64,000 nt of DNA from Wurfbainia villosa (lineage: Eukaryota; Streptophyta; Magnoliopsida; Zingiberales; Zingiberaceae), in contig CM045990.1 in NCBI GenBank assembly GCA_025175895.1, positions 62,001 to 126,000 on the forward strand, in the 5' to 3' direction. The notes beneath the pieces are model-generated. The model saw only the letters and a list, made by a program, of their open reading frames with translations. It was not told where the DNA came from and ran no database searches. How positions within the stretch are numbered: the stretch's first letter is position 1; each line of letters opens with the position of its first letter. Of the stretch, positions 10,111 through 21,582 are shown piece after piece. The position numbers and the translations under genes were made by a program.

Positions 10111-11206
10111 GTTAGGAAAACCCTAGGATAGTCAACCATGAGTGGACTTATTTTATATCATGTAAAATGGTTGACTTATAAGGAGGTGGGTGATGATTTT
10201 TGATTTAGTGTTGGGTGATGATAATGTGTAACCCATAAATTGAATGCTTAAATTATGATTTATGCTTGATTTTATACTTAATAAATAATCATGATTTGTA
10301 ATTTGGATCATAATGGGGGTTTATGCATGATACTTAACCTTTAGTAGAATTGCATTAAATTTTAGTTAAGTATAAATACCTTTTGGTACATCTCACACTC
10401 ACTATAGGCTAACTTGTTTGAAAACATAGCATGGGTGAGATGTTACGATGATACAAATGACTCACTTATGATTATAACATTTTGATGAGTCATTATAGGT
10501 ATCATGATAGCAATAATAGACCAATCATGGGGAAAGCATATGTTTAATTCATAGATATATTGCCCAAAGATCATTGTTGCATATTTCAAATGTTTTGCAA
10601 ACATTTCTTATTTCATAATCTATGAGTTCATGTTTTAAAAAGTTTCTAAGGCAAAATTAGCTTTCAAGTTGATATAAAATTGAGACTTTTTGCAACTTTT
10701 GAGTTTTTGCCTAATTTTCAAAAATGAAATGATTTTTCATGAAAAACTATTTTCACTAATAAAAGGACTTACAAGAAATATGTTCCCTAAAATTTCATGA
10801 TTTTTCAAATTTTTTAGAATTTTTAATGCATTTCTGAAGTTGGACTTCGGAAATTAGAAATTCTGAAATATAGGTGTCAGTCGACTGATGCTCTGATTCA
10901 GTCGACTGATGTACTGTCCACAAGCACAGTAAGCTATTTTAAGTGGATTTTCAAGCTGATTTGGTATTTTCTTTCCCTAGACTTGATGTCATGCTTATAC
11001 AATATATGTTAAATGTTTTTGATGGTGTCAAAGGGGGAGAAATATGAGGGTTTAAGTTAATCATGCTAGAGGGAATTAGCATGTGTTAAGGGGGAGTTGA
11101 TATTCATGTTTGATTTCCATATTTTACATGCTTTCCTTCCTTATGTTTTTATGTTAATGTTTTACCTAACTTAAACATGGTTGACACACATCAAAAATGA
11201 GGAGAT
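10111..11206 (+). other. S0 post-gag non-coding region
   Basis: About 1.1 kb, AT-rich and without pol. It contains GGTGAGATGTTACGATG, hairpin H1 (10448-10505), a pair of intact CAGTCGACTG palindromes (10878-10910), two GGGGGAGA runs (11034-11096), and AAAATGAGGAGAT just before the 3' LTR. It is shorter than the S1 and S2 equivalents but has the same order of marks. Confidence 0.75.
10448..10505 (+). other. Hairpin H1 in S0 (diverged stem)
   Basis: Outer stem ATGATAC (10448-10454) with GTATCAT (10499-10505). Inner stem AATGACTCA (10456-10464) with TGAGTCATT (10486-10494). It lies directly after GAGATGTTA, as in S1 and S2, but the stem sequence differs, so the pairing rather than the sequence is kept. 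Confidence 0.65.
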
Positions 11207-12435
11207 TGTTAGGGCAATCAACCCATGTATGATATGGTTTTGATGTGTGTGGCAAAGGTTTAAGTTAGGATGTTTATGGATTTGATATATGTGTTGAAGT
11301 CGTGCAAGACTTAGTAATTCACACATGGTTAGCTTGACAAAGCATTGGCAAGATCACCATCTCATGACTCGGTCTTTAAATCGGTGAAGGACGACATTGC
11401 AAAGTCGTGCGCTTGATGCATCCGAGGGACTGCCGGACGAGGAGCATTGGAGTGAAGCCAAGGAAGCAGACTTCAGGGTGAGACGCGAAAAATAGCATTG
11501 CGAAGCCGTGCGCTTGGTGCATACGAGGGACGTGGCCGGACAAAGAGAGCTTCAAGGCGAAGGACTCCAAGGGAGATGAGAGTGAGCAATTGTAACCCGG
11601 GACGGGATAGCTCATAGGTGAACTTGACAAAAATGGCTAAGTGTCGGATACTCAACCAAGGTTAGTTTGAGGTTTTACTCGACACCAGTCGACTGCCATA
11701 GATGGCAGTAGACTGCTCTAAGTCGATGGACTCGATCGGTGTTCGACTGAACCGTTTTTGGCCCAACAGTCGACTGCTCAACCATCAGTCGACTGATCGA
11801 GGCAAGTTTGGGCACAGAAGGTTTTTCAGTCGAGTGATCGCGTCGACCACTCGACTGATGGCTCCATCAGTCGACTGATGGGGATGATCAGTCGACTGAT
11901 GTGGGAGTCGTTGGTTGGAATCCAACGTGGATGAAGCCGTTGCGAGGCAACGGCTACAACAGCAGTCGACTGATGGTTGCATCAGTCGACTGTTAGCTGC
12001 CCAACGGTAAGAATGGCCTCTTCCCTATAAGAAGAGGCCTTGGGTCATTTTGGGAGGTTAAAAGCTTAACCTCTAAATGTCTCCCAAGTGCCCAATACGA
12101 TTTCTACTCCTCTTTCTTGTGTTTAATTCAATCTTATTATAAGAGGAGTGTTTTTGTAAGAAAAGTTTACCTCTACCTTGAAGGAGAGAGCTAGTGGATT
12201 TAGTTAGGCGTGATTCATCTAGAACGAATCGGGTTGTGGACTAGCGGCAAGAGCAATGAACCACGTTACACACTTATGTTCGTGTTTGCCTTCTCTTTAC
12301 TTTGTATTTAGCTTAATTGTCTTATATTAGCATATTCCACTGCGCTAACTTTGCTTGTAGACGATTAAGAGAGATCGACTTCCATCGTACGCGATAAAGG
12401 GTTAATAACCCCCCTCTAGTCGGCCACCAATCCTC

Positions 12436-12440
<5 letters not shown>
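11207..12440 (+). repeat. S0 3' LTR
   Basis: Starts TGTTAGGGCAATCAACCC after a purine-rich tract and ends CCACCAATCCTCCAACA. It contains two or three copies of the GCATTGCGAAGCCGTGCGCT-type repeat (11390-11520), seven or more CAGTCGACTG palindromes (11680-11990), TATAAG at 12026, and the tail GGGTTAATAACCCCCCTCTAG. No matching 5' LTR is found before 2797, so S0 has lost its left end. Confidence 0.85.
11680..11995 (+). promoter_or_regulatory. Palindrome cluster CAGTCGACTG in S0 U3
   Basis: At least seven copies of CAGTCGACTG or one-base variants, mostly followed by ATG or CT. The last is about 30 bp upstream of TATAAG (12026). Placement just upstream of a TATA box suggests transcription-factor sites. 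The function is inferred. Confidence 0.6.

Positions 12441-12472
<32 letters not shown>
12441..12472. repeat. (TA)n microsatellite
   Basis: Sixteen TA units directly after the S0 LTR end, so any TATAT target duplication would be hidden in it. Confidence 0.95.
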
Positions 12473-12476
<4 letters not shown>

Positions 12477-13017
12477 TTATTTCCAAAAAATAAAAATAAA
12501 AATTGATCAGGCACACAAACTATAATATTTTATCTTTCAAAGAATAAAAATAAAGGAAAAAAGTAATTCAAAAAGAATCAAAATAAAAATAACAAAATTC
12601 ATCTTCCATCGAGAAAATAAATTAATCTTTTAAGATAGAATAATTTATTGTATACTCCAATAAATATTTTGAATAAATATATATAAAATAATAATACGTT
12701 ATGATAAAACTCATCTACTTAAATTTATAGATTTTATAAATACTTTTAAAAGAATATTAAAAATAATAATAATGACAGCATCGAGCACGGGTGGTCGGTG
12801 CAAAGACTAAGACTTCATCATTTATTAAAGGACGTATCCAAAGTTTTATAATTCTCAAAAAGTGTATTATAATTTATTTTTTTATCAAAAGACATACTTA
12901 TTCCAAAAATACCTCTTCCATTAATAATGATATTTATTTATTTTCTTATGAAGATTTTTCATATTAATTTTTAAAAATTGTGATGTGGATTTTCAAAATC
13001 AATATTAAAGTTATGTT
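12473..13017. other. AT-rich spacer without a gene
   Basis: Runs of A and T, short frames only. I see no recognisable motif or element end in this stretch. Confidence 0.7.
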
Positions 13018-13224
13018 TGTAATAACCCGAAAAAAATTAAATTAAAATAATATAATAATAATAATATAATTAAAAAAAATAAAAAAAAATTATTAAATTA
13101 TATTAAAATGGAATTTAGTTATTAATATTTATTAGAAAATTATGGGATAATTTTAATAGGCTTTGATTAAGTCAAATTGATATTATTCAATCATAGGAGT
13201 TGATTGTTTCAATCAATTTTAACT

Positions 13225-13233
13225 TATAAATAA
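13225..13233 (+). promoter_or_regulatory. G 5' LTR TATA box
   Basis: TATAAATAA followed by AACCGTGGAAATTAAAACAT. The 3' LTR has TATAAATTAA at the same point (about 37345). Confidence 0.6.
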
Positions 13234-14035
13234 AACCGTGGAAATTAAAACATAAGTTTTTTTTATTTCCTTTTTTCCTTTTGCCCAATCTCCACGTGCC
13301 ACCTACCGCTCCTGCTTCGCCGTCGTCGCACACACACAGCACTAGCTACCTACCGATCGGATTTCGTCGCCCCAGACAACCTCGCCTTCCGACCAACCTC
13401 TGCCGCCACAACTGCCCACACTGTGCAACACCCTCCTCCCTCCCGATGCCACCGGCACACAACCACACCGCGCCGCAATAATCCGGTGCCCTATTGACTT
13501 CGCTTCGACCCCGTTGCCAGCCTCTACTCAGTCGTGATCAGAGTTCGACGACTCTCGTCGATCGTAGATTTGTTCTGGCAACGAAGGAGGTAAGGGAAAA
13601 ATCGATTGTTTGATTAATCAAGGTTGTTACTTCACGTTAATTAATCTGTTTAGCTAATTAGTACTAATTTGGCTAATCAAAGTAAGGGAGTAATCAGTTA
13701 AAACAATGGAGTTAATTTGATTAACCTGTTATTAGGAGTAATTAGATGAGTTTAGATTTAATTAATATGTTTACTCAAATAGTATGTTTTGGGTTTTTGG
13801 GGTAAACTGATTTATTAATATTTAATTAAGTGGTAATTAATCTGATTGAGTTGAGCTAGAATAATTGAATGGATATTTTTATTGATTAATTAGGGTTGGA
13901 TTAATATATTAATTGGGTTAAATTAAGTTAATTAGTTTGGGATTAATCGGTACATTAATTAATTAGATTAGAATAGTTTATTTGATTAGTTAAGTTAATT
14001 AAATTTGGATCGACAATTTATCAAAGGGCGCACCT

Positions 14036-14553
14036 CATATTTACCAAAGGGTGCACCTCATTCCTTTTTTATCCCTCCTGTTAAACGTGGATACTAAGCT
14101 GGCCGAAAAAAATGTGGTGCTGAGAATTTAAATCTCAGGTCCACTGTGTTCTTGGGAATATAATTTTCAAAGACCACCTTTTTTACTAGTTGATATTGAT
14201 GCGTGCCGAAATTTAAATCCCAGCATCACTGTGTTCCTAGAAATATAATTTCCAGCACCATTTTTTTTTCTGGAGTAGCTTGATATTGTATGTGGTGCTG
14301 AGAATTTAAATATCAAGACCACTGTATTTTTGTGAATTTAAATCCCAGGACCACTGTATTCCTAGGAATATAATTTTCAGCACTATCTTTTTTTAGACGA
14401 GCTTGATATTCTACGTGGTACTGGGAATTTAAATACCAAGACCACTGTGTTCCTGGGAATATAATTCTCAGCACCATATTTTTTTAATCAGCTTGATATT
14501 CACGTTTGACGAGAGGGTAAAAAAGGAATGAGGTGCGCCCTTTGGTAAATATG
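14036..14553. mobile_element. MITE-like foldback insertion in the G LTR
   Basis: About 55-bp terminal inverted repeats: CATATTTACCAAAGGGTGCA (14036) faces its complement ending at 14553, continuing through ACCTCATTCCTTTTTTA and AAACGTG. The interior holds four degenerate units of about 90 bp containing TGGTGCTGAGAATTTAAAT, CCACTGT and GGGAATATAATTTTCA. No coding frame is present. I could not define a target duplication. Confidence 0.65.
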
Positions 14554-15689
14554 AAATTATGGAACTAGCCCCAGCGACGCGATGGTAACTCACGAGGCTC
14601 CTCTTTGCGCTTCCAGGGGTCGATTCCGCCCTAGCAGCACGCGCTATGCGGGTGGAGGTGCACGACCATGTGTAGCATGAGTTCAAACGTGCTCTGACCA
14701 TCCGTCATCCTGATTTACCCTTGTTGACCGATGGAGACTCTAGTTGAAGGTCGTAGGGTAGGATCGGTCAGCCATCAGGACTAGTAGGAAAGAGAAATCG
14801 TACCTCATACCTGATGTAAATAAAAAAAAAAGAAATTATGAAACTATATTTGAGCAATTCTAAACTTAAATTGAAGTTAATTAGATACTTAATTAAAGTA
14901 ATCTGTTGATTAATTAATTAATTAATTTGATTAATATAATTAATCTGATTAATTAGCTTGGAATTTATATTAATTAATTAATTAAATTGGTATAATTAAT
15001 TATGTTGATTAAATAGGTTGGAGTAATCTCTTAATTAGATTAATTTCTTAATTAGATAATTGACCTAATTAATTAGGTAAATGGATTAATTAATTGATCT
15101 TGCATGTTTAGTTAACTTATACGTAGAATTTATCATTAATTGAAATAAGTGAATAATTAGGTTAAGTGTTAATTGAACCAATTATAAGAAGATACATAGA
15201 TTGATTAGATAATCAACTTAGAGATTTCTTGAGTTATTAGATAGTTAAATTAATGGTAGATTAATTATAACAGCGTTAGGAGTCAAAGCAACTCTTCGGA
15301 TTGAAAGTAGGTAGGACGCTCTACAGTCCGAGGTGAGTGGTTCCTTCTTTGGTCTCTTTAAATCTTTTGATCTTATTGCATGATTATTTTTGTTACATTG
15401 TTTACTTAGGTTATATTATCTTTCCACTCTATATTCTTTCTAGTATTGCTTTAACCTTATATTTGTTTGACATTTTTATACTCTATTTGACTTATGGGTT
15501 ATTTGATTTCCATTAGCATCTGAATGTTTATGCTATTATTTAATGGATATTATTATTATATGTGCTTATTTGTTTATTTACTGTTTCGGTTGATACCATG
15601 ATTGAACTCATAGAAATAGTATAATTTAGACGAGATTATTGTTTAGAAGTGAATCTAAGGAATGAAACAATATCAATGGAACCCTAGGT

Positions 15690-15885
15690 GTTGGAACCCT
15701 AGGCTTAATAACCGTGACGTGCTTATTAGTAGATTGATTGTTTTATTGGCCTTGATAGACATTTCATGCTATATGCGTTGGAACCCTAGGCTTAATAATC
15801 CTGACATACTTATTAGTAGATTGGTTATTTTACCGCCCTTGATAGGCATTTCATGCTAGATGTGTTGAAACCCTAGGCATAACAA
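15690..15885 (+). repeat. About 87-bp tandem repeat, two full and one partial copy
   Basis: GTTGGAACCCTAGGCTTAAT recurs at about 15690 and 15778, and as a degenerate partial copy near 15865. Each is followed by GACGTGCTTATTAGTAGATTG-like text and TAGRCATTTCATGCTA. Confidence 0.85.
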
Positions 15886-15914
15886 ACTAGGATAGTCGAC
15901 TTCCCACTAGACCC

Positions 15915-16071
15915 ATTCTTGGTAGCATGTAGTTGTGTGAAGTTGATAGATAGATAGTTATACACTCTGTCTGTCCACGAGATCTATTCGTGGTAGTATG
16001 TTATTGCTCGAAGACATTAAGTCTTTATATTACCTGACTTCTCACGAGACCCATTTGTGGTAGCATGTCGT
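15915..16071 (+). repeat. About 72-bp tandem repeat of the G LTR, left block
   Basis: Units contain CACGAGACCCATTTGTGGTA and GCATGTCGTTG, spaced about 72 bp. The array continues after S2b at 34331-34560 with about four more units, which shows that S2b inserted inside it. Confidence 0.8.
16067..16071 (+). repeat. Target-site duplication of S2b, left (GTCGT)
   Basis: GTCGT before TGTTGG at 16072. The right copy at 34331-34335 is GTCAT, one mismatch. Confidence 0.75.
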
Positions 16072-16375
16072 TGTTGGTGCAATCAGCCCAGGTCGCGATT
16101 GACCAGACTCGAGTTTGACTCGAGCGATATTTTGATGTTTGACATGAAGGTTTGACATTGATGTCTGATAATGTTTTAAGGAGATTGTTGGTACAATCGA
16201 CCCGGGTCATGATTGACCGGACTCGAGTTTGACTCGAGGTGGATTTTGATGGTTGACTGGAGTTGACCATGTCATCGAAAGTCCAAGTATTGATCTTGGC
16301 AAGAAAAAGTACAAGCATGAGTCTTGGCATAGAAAGTCCAACATGGGTTGGCAAGTAAAGTCCAAGGGTGTAGTC
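16072..16375 (+). repeat. S2b 5' LTR, part 1
   Basis: Starts TGTTGGTGCAATCAGCCCAG. The LTR start is itself duplicated: a second TGTTGGTACAATCGACCCGG begins at 16186, preceded by GGAGAT. Repeats of AAAGTCCAAGCATGAGTCTTGG type follow, up to the T insertion. Confidence 0.88.
16371..16375 (+). repeat. Target-site duplication of T, left (TAGTC)
   Basis: TAGTC at 16371-16375 and again at 27875-27879. The empty site is seen in the S2b 3' LTR near 33053 (GTGTAGTCTTGG). Confidence 0.95.
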
Positions 16376-18563
16376 TGTTAGTAATATATGAGAGATGTCC
16401 TAAGGCAATCGCCTTATGTTTGAACCATTTATATGATAAATGAAGATTCACTATTTGAGTATACATGTTTTCATGTATTTGATTAGATCTTAAACTCATT
16501 TACTGAATGCCCACGATACGATTCACGACATGAGAGAATTTGTGATTGGATCACAACTAGTGAGTATCTCTACATGTGTAATTGTGATGTATCAGAATTA
16601 TCCCTAGTGGATGAATTGATGGATTTGGACACCATTGATTCTGTCGAGACTAGCACGAGGTATACTCCTTGGTGTATCCAAGCAGCTGATTCTCACTGGC
16701 TGGAGACATTGTGATGTCCGGAGTTAATCGTGGATGCTAGTTATGGTAACTAGTTCAGTGTAGTGACCAGTTGTAAGACTTCATATAGTTTTCTGCATAT
16801 ATAGATATGTCAATGAAGTTCTTACTGTAGCTTAATTGCGATGTTCCTTTGACTTGCGGTATTCAAGTCATCTTGATCATGAAGACTTATGCTTTGACAT
16901 CTTAAGCAAGCATCTTTGAGGAGATGTGGACCCGAGATGATTGGGTATAAGTCAAAGTGATCGAAGGTGTTTGAATAGCCTATAAAGGATTCACCACTCC
17001 TTGCGAGGAGATATATATCCATGGCCTCTCGTCGGATTGTTACTAAAGTCTTTGGCCAAAGCATTACATGTTTAGAGTAAGGTACTCTTCGATACATGTG
17101 CAGTAACTAGAATCCGTAGGACGAGGAAATGATACTTGGGCTAGGTGTAACGTAGTCAACCTAGTGGGGACTGACACTATAGACCATGTCCTGAACCATG
17201 TGGGTATAAGATGAGTGAAGGGAATGGGGCACGATTCATTCGAGCTGCTGAAGGGTTTCAGAAATTGTTCTGGATCAACCGTTGATCTTTTTGGTTAATT
17301 GGGGATCATGATATACTACTAGGTGCCACTCATGATCGTTCTATAATTAATGGTTAATTATAGATGGCCAACATAAACCGAGAACCTATTTGGTCACATG
17401 CACAACGAGCGTAATCCGAAGGATTTAAAACGAGCTTGAGAATGAGATTTTCAGACCGAGATAAACTAGGTTTAGTTGGACCAAACAAGGAGCGAGCATG
17501 AAATCATTTTAGTCGCAATGGAAGCATAGATGGGCCATGTCTTATGAAGACATGATGGATGAACCAAATTGGTTTGGTTCTAATCCAATGGAGGAGAATA
17601 AACCAAAGGGGTTTGGTTTGTTTTAAACGAATGAACCAAAGTTGGTTCGGTTCGTTTTAACTTAAAATAGACCAACATGGTTTGGTTTATTTTAACTTAA
17701 ATTAATGGAGTGGGTTAAGGTCTCTAGAAAATAGGGCTTAAGGGTTTTGTTAAGCCCTAATCCAAGCAACCCTAATATTGCCGCCCACCTCCCTCTCTTC
17801 TCCTAGTCTTGCCGGCGCCCAACTCCTTGCCGCCGCCCAAGCTTCTCCAACCGGCGTCCAGCAGCTGCCGTCCTCCCCACTTGCCGGCATCTAGCTTTTT
17901 CCGGAGGAGCTCCGGTGATCTTCCTTGGCTCCGGCGACAAGGTGAGCATATAGCTTTCCTTATTTGGCCGGCGCAAGGTCTCCACCAAAGCTGTCCAGTT
18001 TTTTGGACAGCTTGTTTCCTTCTTGTCGGAGCATCGTTTGGACGACATTTGGAGCTCCGACAGCGGTATCCTTGCCGGGGATTCGATCTCCGGTAATCCT
18101 CGTAGGTGGAGGACGAAGGATTCGTCAAACGGTTGACGAATACCTCTCCGGAGAAGCGAGTTTTTGAGGACTCATTTTGGATCCGAATTTTTGATTCGGA
18201 TTGTGATCTTCTCTCGATCACATCGTCTTCAACACGAGGCTAGTAACTCGTACGAAGATGAGGCTCGTGACTTTGTGAAGTCATCCTTAAGATACTCGGC
18301 ATGGATACGGATAAAGACGATTCTAGCGAGGATCATTCCGGTTGATGCCTTTCCCGCTACACGTGATAGGTCAAGTATACGTAGTATAAATTTCTTTTAT
18401 TGCAAAATTTAAATTTACGGTTATGTCTACATATGTTGTACTATGCATGCGTGTGGTGTGTGTGTTGTAATAAATTAGATTTATTATTTTTATTTCTTCC
18501 GCTGTGCACATGTTTACGAAACATGTTCGAACACACACTCGCCGCGGTGCCGGAAACCCAACA
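16376..18563 (+). repeat. T 5' LTR
   Basis: Starts TGTTAGTAATATATGAGAGA and ends CGGAAACCCAACA. Compared with the 3' LTR it lacks about 40 bp near 17719 and has TAGAAAA (17725) where the 3' LTR has TATAAAA. The U3 carries repeated AACCAAA/TTTGGTT inverted motifs (17570-17700). The antisense frame at 17772-18221 is leader sequence. Confidence 0.93.
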
Positions 18564-18564
18564 G

Positions 18565-18576
18565 TGGTATCAGAGC
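18565..18576 (+). promoter_or_regulatory. T primer-binding site
   Basis: TGGTATCAGAGC two bases after the 5' LTR. Confidence 0.93.
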
Positions 18577-19850
18577 CCAGGTTGTGTTTCGACATAATCA
18601 TAAAATTGTTTTGTGATAGTCGTAATGGTATTTATGGAAATTTTCTACTTTTGGAAAGTTAGAAGTATTTTTGGAAATTTTTAATTTTGGAAAGTCTAGA
18701 AGTATTTATGGAAATCTTCTACTTTTGGAAAGTTAGAAGTATTTATGGAAATTGATATTTTCTATAAATAAAATATTTGATTATATTTGGAAATTTGTTT
18801 TCTAATTTAATTATGATTTGATTTGGGAAATCAAATCTTAAAATATTTTATTTCCATAAGTAGTTTTGATGATTTAGAAAATTTGTTTCCTAAATTGACT
18901 TTCCTTAATCAACACATTCCACAAATAAAATTTGTGATTAGATTTGGAAATTTGTTTCCTAATTTAATCATGATTTGATTTGGAGAATCAAATCTTAAAC
19001 ATATTTTATTTCTATAAATAGTTATGACATATAAGGAAATTTTGTACATGTCATAATTGTATGTCATGTAATTGCATTAGATGCATATCATTATGTCATG
19101 TGTGTCGTGACATGTAGATGTATGTCATGTATGTCATGCCATGTAGATAATAGTTATTTGCATGCAAAGAGGATGAGACATAAAAAAAAAACCTTTACTC
19201 AATATTAAAGCCTACACCTTCCATTAATATGGTTAGAACCAGAGTTCTGTTTCTTGTTTGGGTTGTTGTACTCTCTCCAAGCCCGACTCGAACCCGAACA
19301 TGTTCAAACCATGGAATAGTTTAATACTAATATGGTAAGAGTCAGAGGTTAATCATTAGTTTTGGTTGTTGGACTCTCTCCACGCTGGGCTAATTGGTTG
19401 AATGCGCTCTAACCATATTAAAACTATTTCTCGATTAATGGGTTGGCTTTAACCTGGAGCATCGGCTTGTTGGACTCTCTCCAAGGTCGATGTGAAGGGA
19501 GGTGAAGTTGGGTGCTATGCATATGATGCATACTTGTTAATGAGTTAACAACCCGATGTATGTGTGAACATTCAATTAGTTGATAGCACATTGTGATAGT
19601 TGCATATATGTGATATGCAATTGGTATATTTGATACCTACCATCGTAGCTATGAATGACTTGTTGGACTCTCTCCAAGGTTGTTCATATCTATAATGGAT
19701 ATCAATCCATTCGGAGATGGACCTACGATCTTCCGAAGTGATTTTGGGGTTTTTGAAATTCGAAAAATGAATGAGATTTATAAATGTATATTGATGCATT
19801 TTAAATCATCTTTCTCATATATGCTCATTTTGTATTTCTAAGTTAATCTA
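18577..19850 (+). other. T 5' leader with about 100-bp repeats
   Basis: Non-coding. It carries repeats of GGAAATTTTTAATTTTGGAA type (18640-19010). Four copies of TTGTTGGACTCTCTCCAAGG or close variants lie at 19263, 19366, 19467 and 19660, spaced about 100, 100 and 2x97 bp. Confidence 0.75.
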
Positions 19851-20311
19851 TTGATCATGATGTCTTTGAATTTTTGTTCCATTTTGGATTCGAATAAATT
19901 GACTGGGCCAAACTTCTTGGACTGGCTTAGAAACTTGAGAATCATTCTCAAGGTTGAAAAGCTTGCGAATGTCCTCGAAGCGCCTCTTCCCGCCCGTCCT
20001 AGTGACAATGCAACTCTGGACCAATTGTTGGCCTATCAGAAACATGTTATTAATTCTAAAATGGTGAGTTGCATCATGCTAGCCACGATGGTACCTGAGC
20101 TACGGAAGAAGCATGAGCATATGGATGCTCATACCATAGTCTTTCATCTTTATGAGTTGGTTGATGAGCAAGTGAGATTCGAAAGGTTCGAAGTCTCCAA
20201 GCTCCTCTTCACCTATGAGATGCAAGAAGGTTCATCTATGGTACTGCTCAACATGCTGAAGACTGTGGAGTCTTCTGTGAAGCATGAGCAGGGGACGGTG
20301 CTGTAAGTTGA
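19851..20311 (+). pseudogene. T gag (UBN2-type), truncated
   Basis: The open frame of 151 codons starts at MIMMSLNFCSILDSNKLTGP. The segment SNKLTGPNFLDWLRNLRIIL is the diagnostic TNT1-94-type Gag N-terminus. LATMVPELRKKHEHMDAH and FEVSKLLFTYEMQEGSS follow in the usual order, as in M gag. The frame ends near 20305, well short of M gag (208 codons). The region between FTYEMQEG and the zinc knuckle is shortened. The product would be a capsid-forming protein; here it is an unlikely functional remnant. Confidence 0.85.
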
Positions 20312-21188
20312 TTCCTCGAAGAAAGGTTCTAAGAGGAAGTCAAAGGAATAGCAGAAGGGGAAGAAAAAGGCTAAAAAGGCAGAACCAGCTCAAAAGGGCA
20401 CTTGCCATCATTATGGCAAGGAGGGCCATTGGCGAAGAAATTGCAAGATTTATCTTGAGTCCGTGAAGAAGAATAAGGCATCGGATGCCCCATCTTCTTT
20501 AGATATCTTCGTTATTGATTGTCATTCTATTTCCTCAAACACTTGGGTATTGGATACTGAGTGTGGCTCACATATATGTAATGACATACATGGGCTAAGG
20601 AATAGAAGAAGACTCGTCAAGGGAGAGTCAAATTTACATGTTGGGAATGGAGCAAAGGTTGCTACACTCGCCATCGGAACGTATTTGTTGAAACTCCCTG
20701 CAGGACTTGTCTTAGAACTGGACAATTGCTTTTATGTTCTTTCGTTGATAAAGAACATCATTTCTATTTCTTGTTTAAATAGAAATGGGTACCATTTGAC
20801 TTTTAGTAACAATTGTTGTTACATAACTTTGAATGGAGTTCTTTATGAGACTAGAACTTTAAGCAATGGTATTTATACGTTGGACGTATCCAGTGACATT
20901 TTCAATATCGAAGGGAGCAATAATCATGCTTGAAAGGATAATCAATTAAACTCCTACATGTGACATTGTTGTCTTGGCCATTTAAGCAAGAAACGCATGT
21001 CCGAATTACACCAATGTGGAATTCTGGAATCGTTTGAATTGGATTCATACGATACATGCAAATCATGCTTAAAAGGCAAGATGACTAAGTTACCTTTTTC
21101 AGAAAAAGGTGAATGAGTGGGAGAGTTGCTAGGCCTAATACATACTGATGTATGTGAACCTATGTCAACTCAAGCTTTAGGAGGCTAT
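20312..21188 (+). pseudogene. T zinc knuckle, protease and GAG-pre-integrase remnant
   Basis: The knuckle reads CHHYGKEGHWRRNC (about 20402), with the second Cys changed to Tyr. The aspartic protease motif near 20550 reads LDTECGSHIC, where families have D-T-G, so the catalytic loop Gly is Glu. The frame 20463-20933 is open. The HHCC domain follows (HCCLGHLSKKR, CKSCLKGKMTK). In-frame stops lie at 20931-20933, just before the HHCC His (about 20961) and near 21115. The integrase first Asp (LIHTDV) is near 21140. The segment ends at the solo LTR. TGG-to-TGA and CGA-to-TGA changes explain two of the stops. Confidence 0.83.
21184..21188 (+). repeat. Target-site duplication of the solo LTR, left (GCTAT)
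   Basis: GCTAT before TGTAACACCC. The partner is at 23213-23217. Confidence 0.93.
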
Positions 21189-21521
21189 TGTAACACCCTA
21201 AATTTTAATTCCTATATTTTTATTAGAGGAAAATAGAAATAAGAATAAGAATAGAAATAATAAAAATAGGAATAGAATTATAATAATAATTAAAAAAAAT
21301 AGAAATAATTAAGAATAGGAATTAAAAAAAAAGTTCGAATAAATGGTTCGTTAGTCGGGGCTCGAACCATGAACCGTTGGGTTGGGGGAATAAGCTTCCT
21401 ATCACTAAGTCATAAGATTACCAATGAGTAGGATATAACAAAAATATATCTATAGGTGAAAAAAAGGAGAGATTGGTTAATTTAACTAATTATTTAAAGG
21501 GATAATTAGGTTAAAAAAATC

Positions 21522-21524
<3 letters not shown>

Positions 21525-21580
<56 letters not shown>
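21525..21580. repeat. (AT)n microsatellite in the solo LTR
   Basis: Twenty-eight AT units without interruption. Confidence 0.95.

Positions 21581-21582
<2 letters not shown>

Larger units (their letters stand above)
13018..16071 (+). mobile_element. G 5' LTR, first part (Ty3/gypsy-type)
   Basis: Starts TGTAATAACCCG at 13018. The first about 690 bases match the G 3' LTR at 37115-37804. TATAAATAA lies at 13225, followed by a CT- and CCG-rich leader (13270-13560). S2b interrupts the LTR at 16072, and it resumes at 34331, where the 72-bp repeat continues. It ends at 35170, giving about 3.9 kb in total. The proline-rich frame at 13281-13481 is leader sequence and not a gene. Confidence 0.78.

Noticed and set aside
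11680..11995. Possible CRISPR-like array of short repeats
   Set aside because: Repeats are palindromic 10-mers with irregular spacing inside a plant LTR; no spacers of uniform length and no cas genes.
17772..18221. 149-codon antisense frame, with a partner at 27099-27542
   Set aside because: Present in both T LTRs at the same place, in GC-rich leader sequence. No domain; better explained as LTR.
18565..18576. Possible tRNA genes at the TGGTATCAGAGC sites
   Set aside because: These are 12-base complements of the tRNA-Met 3' end next to LTRs, with no cloverleaf around them.
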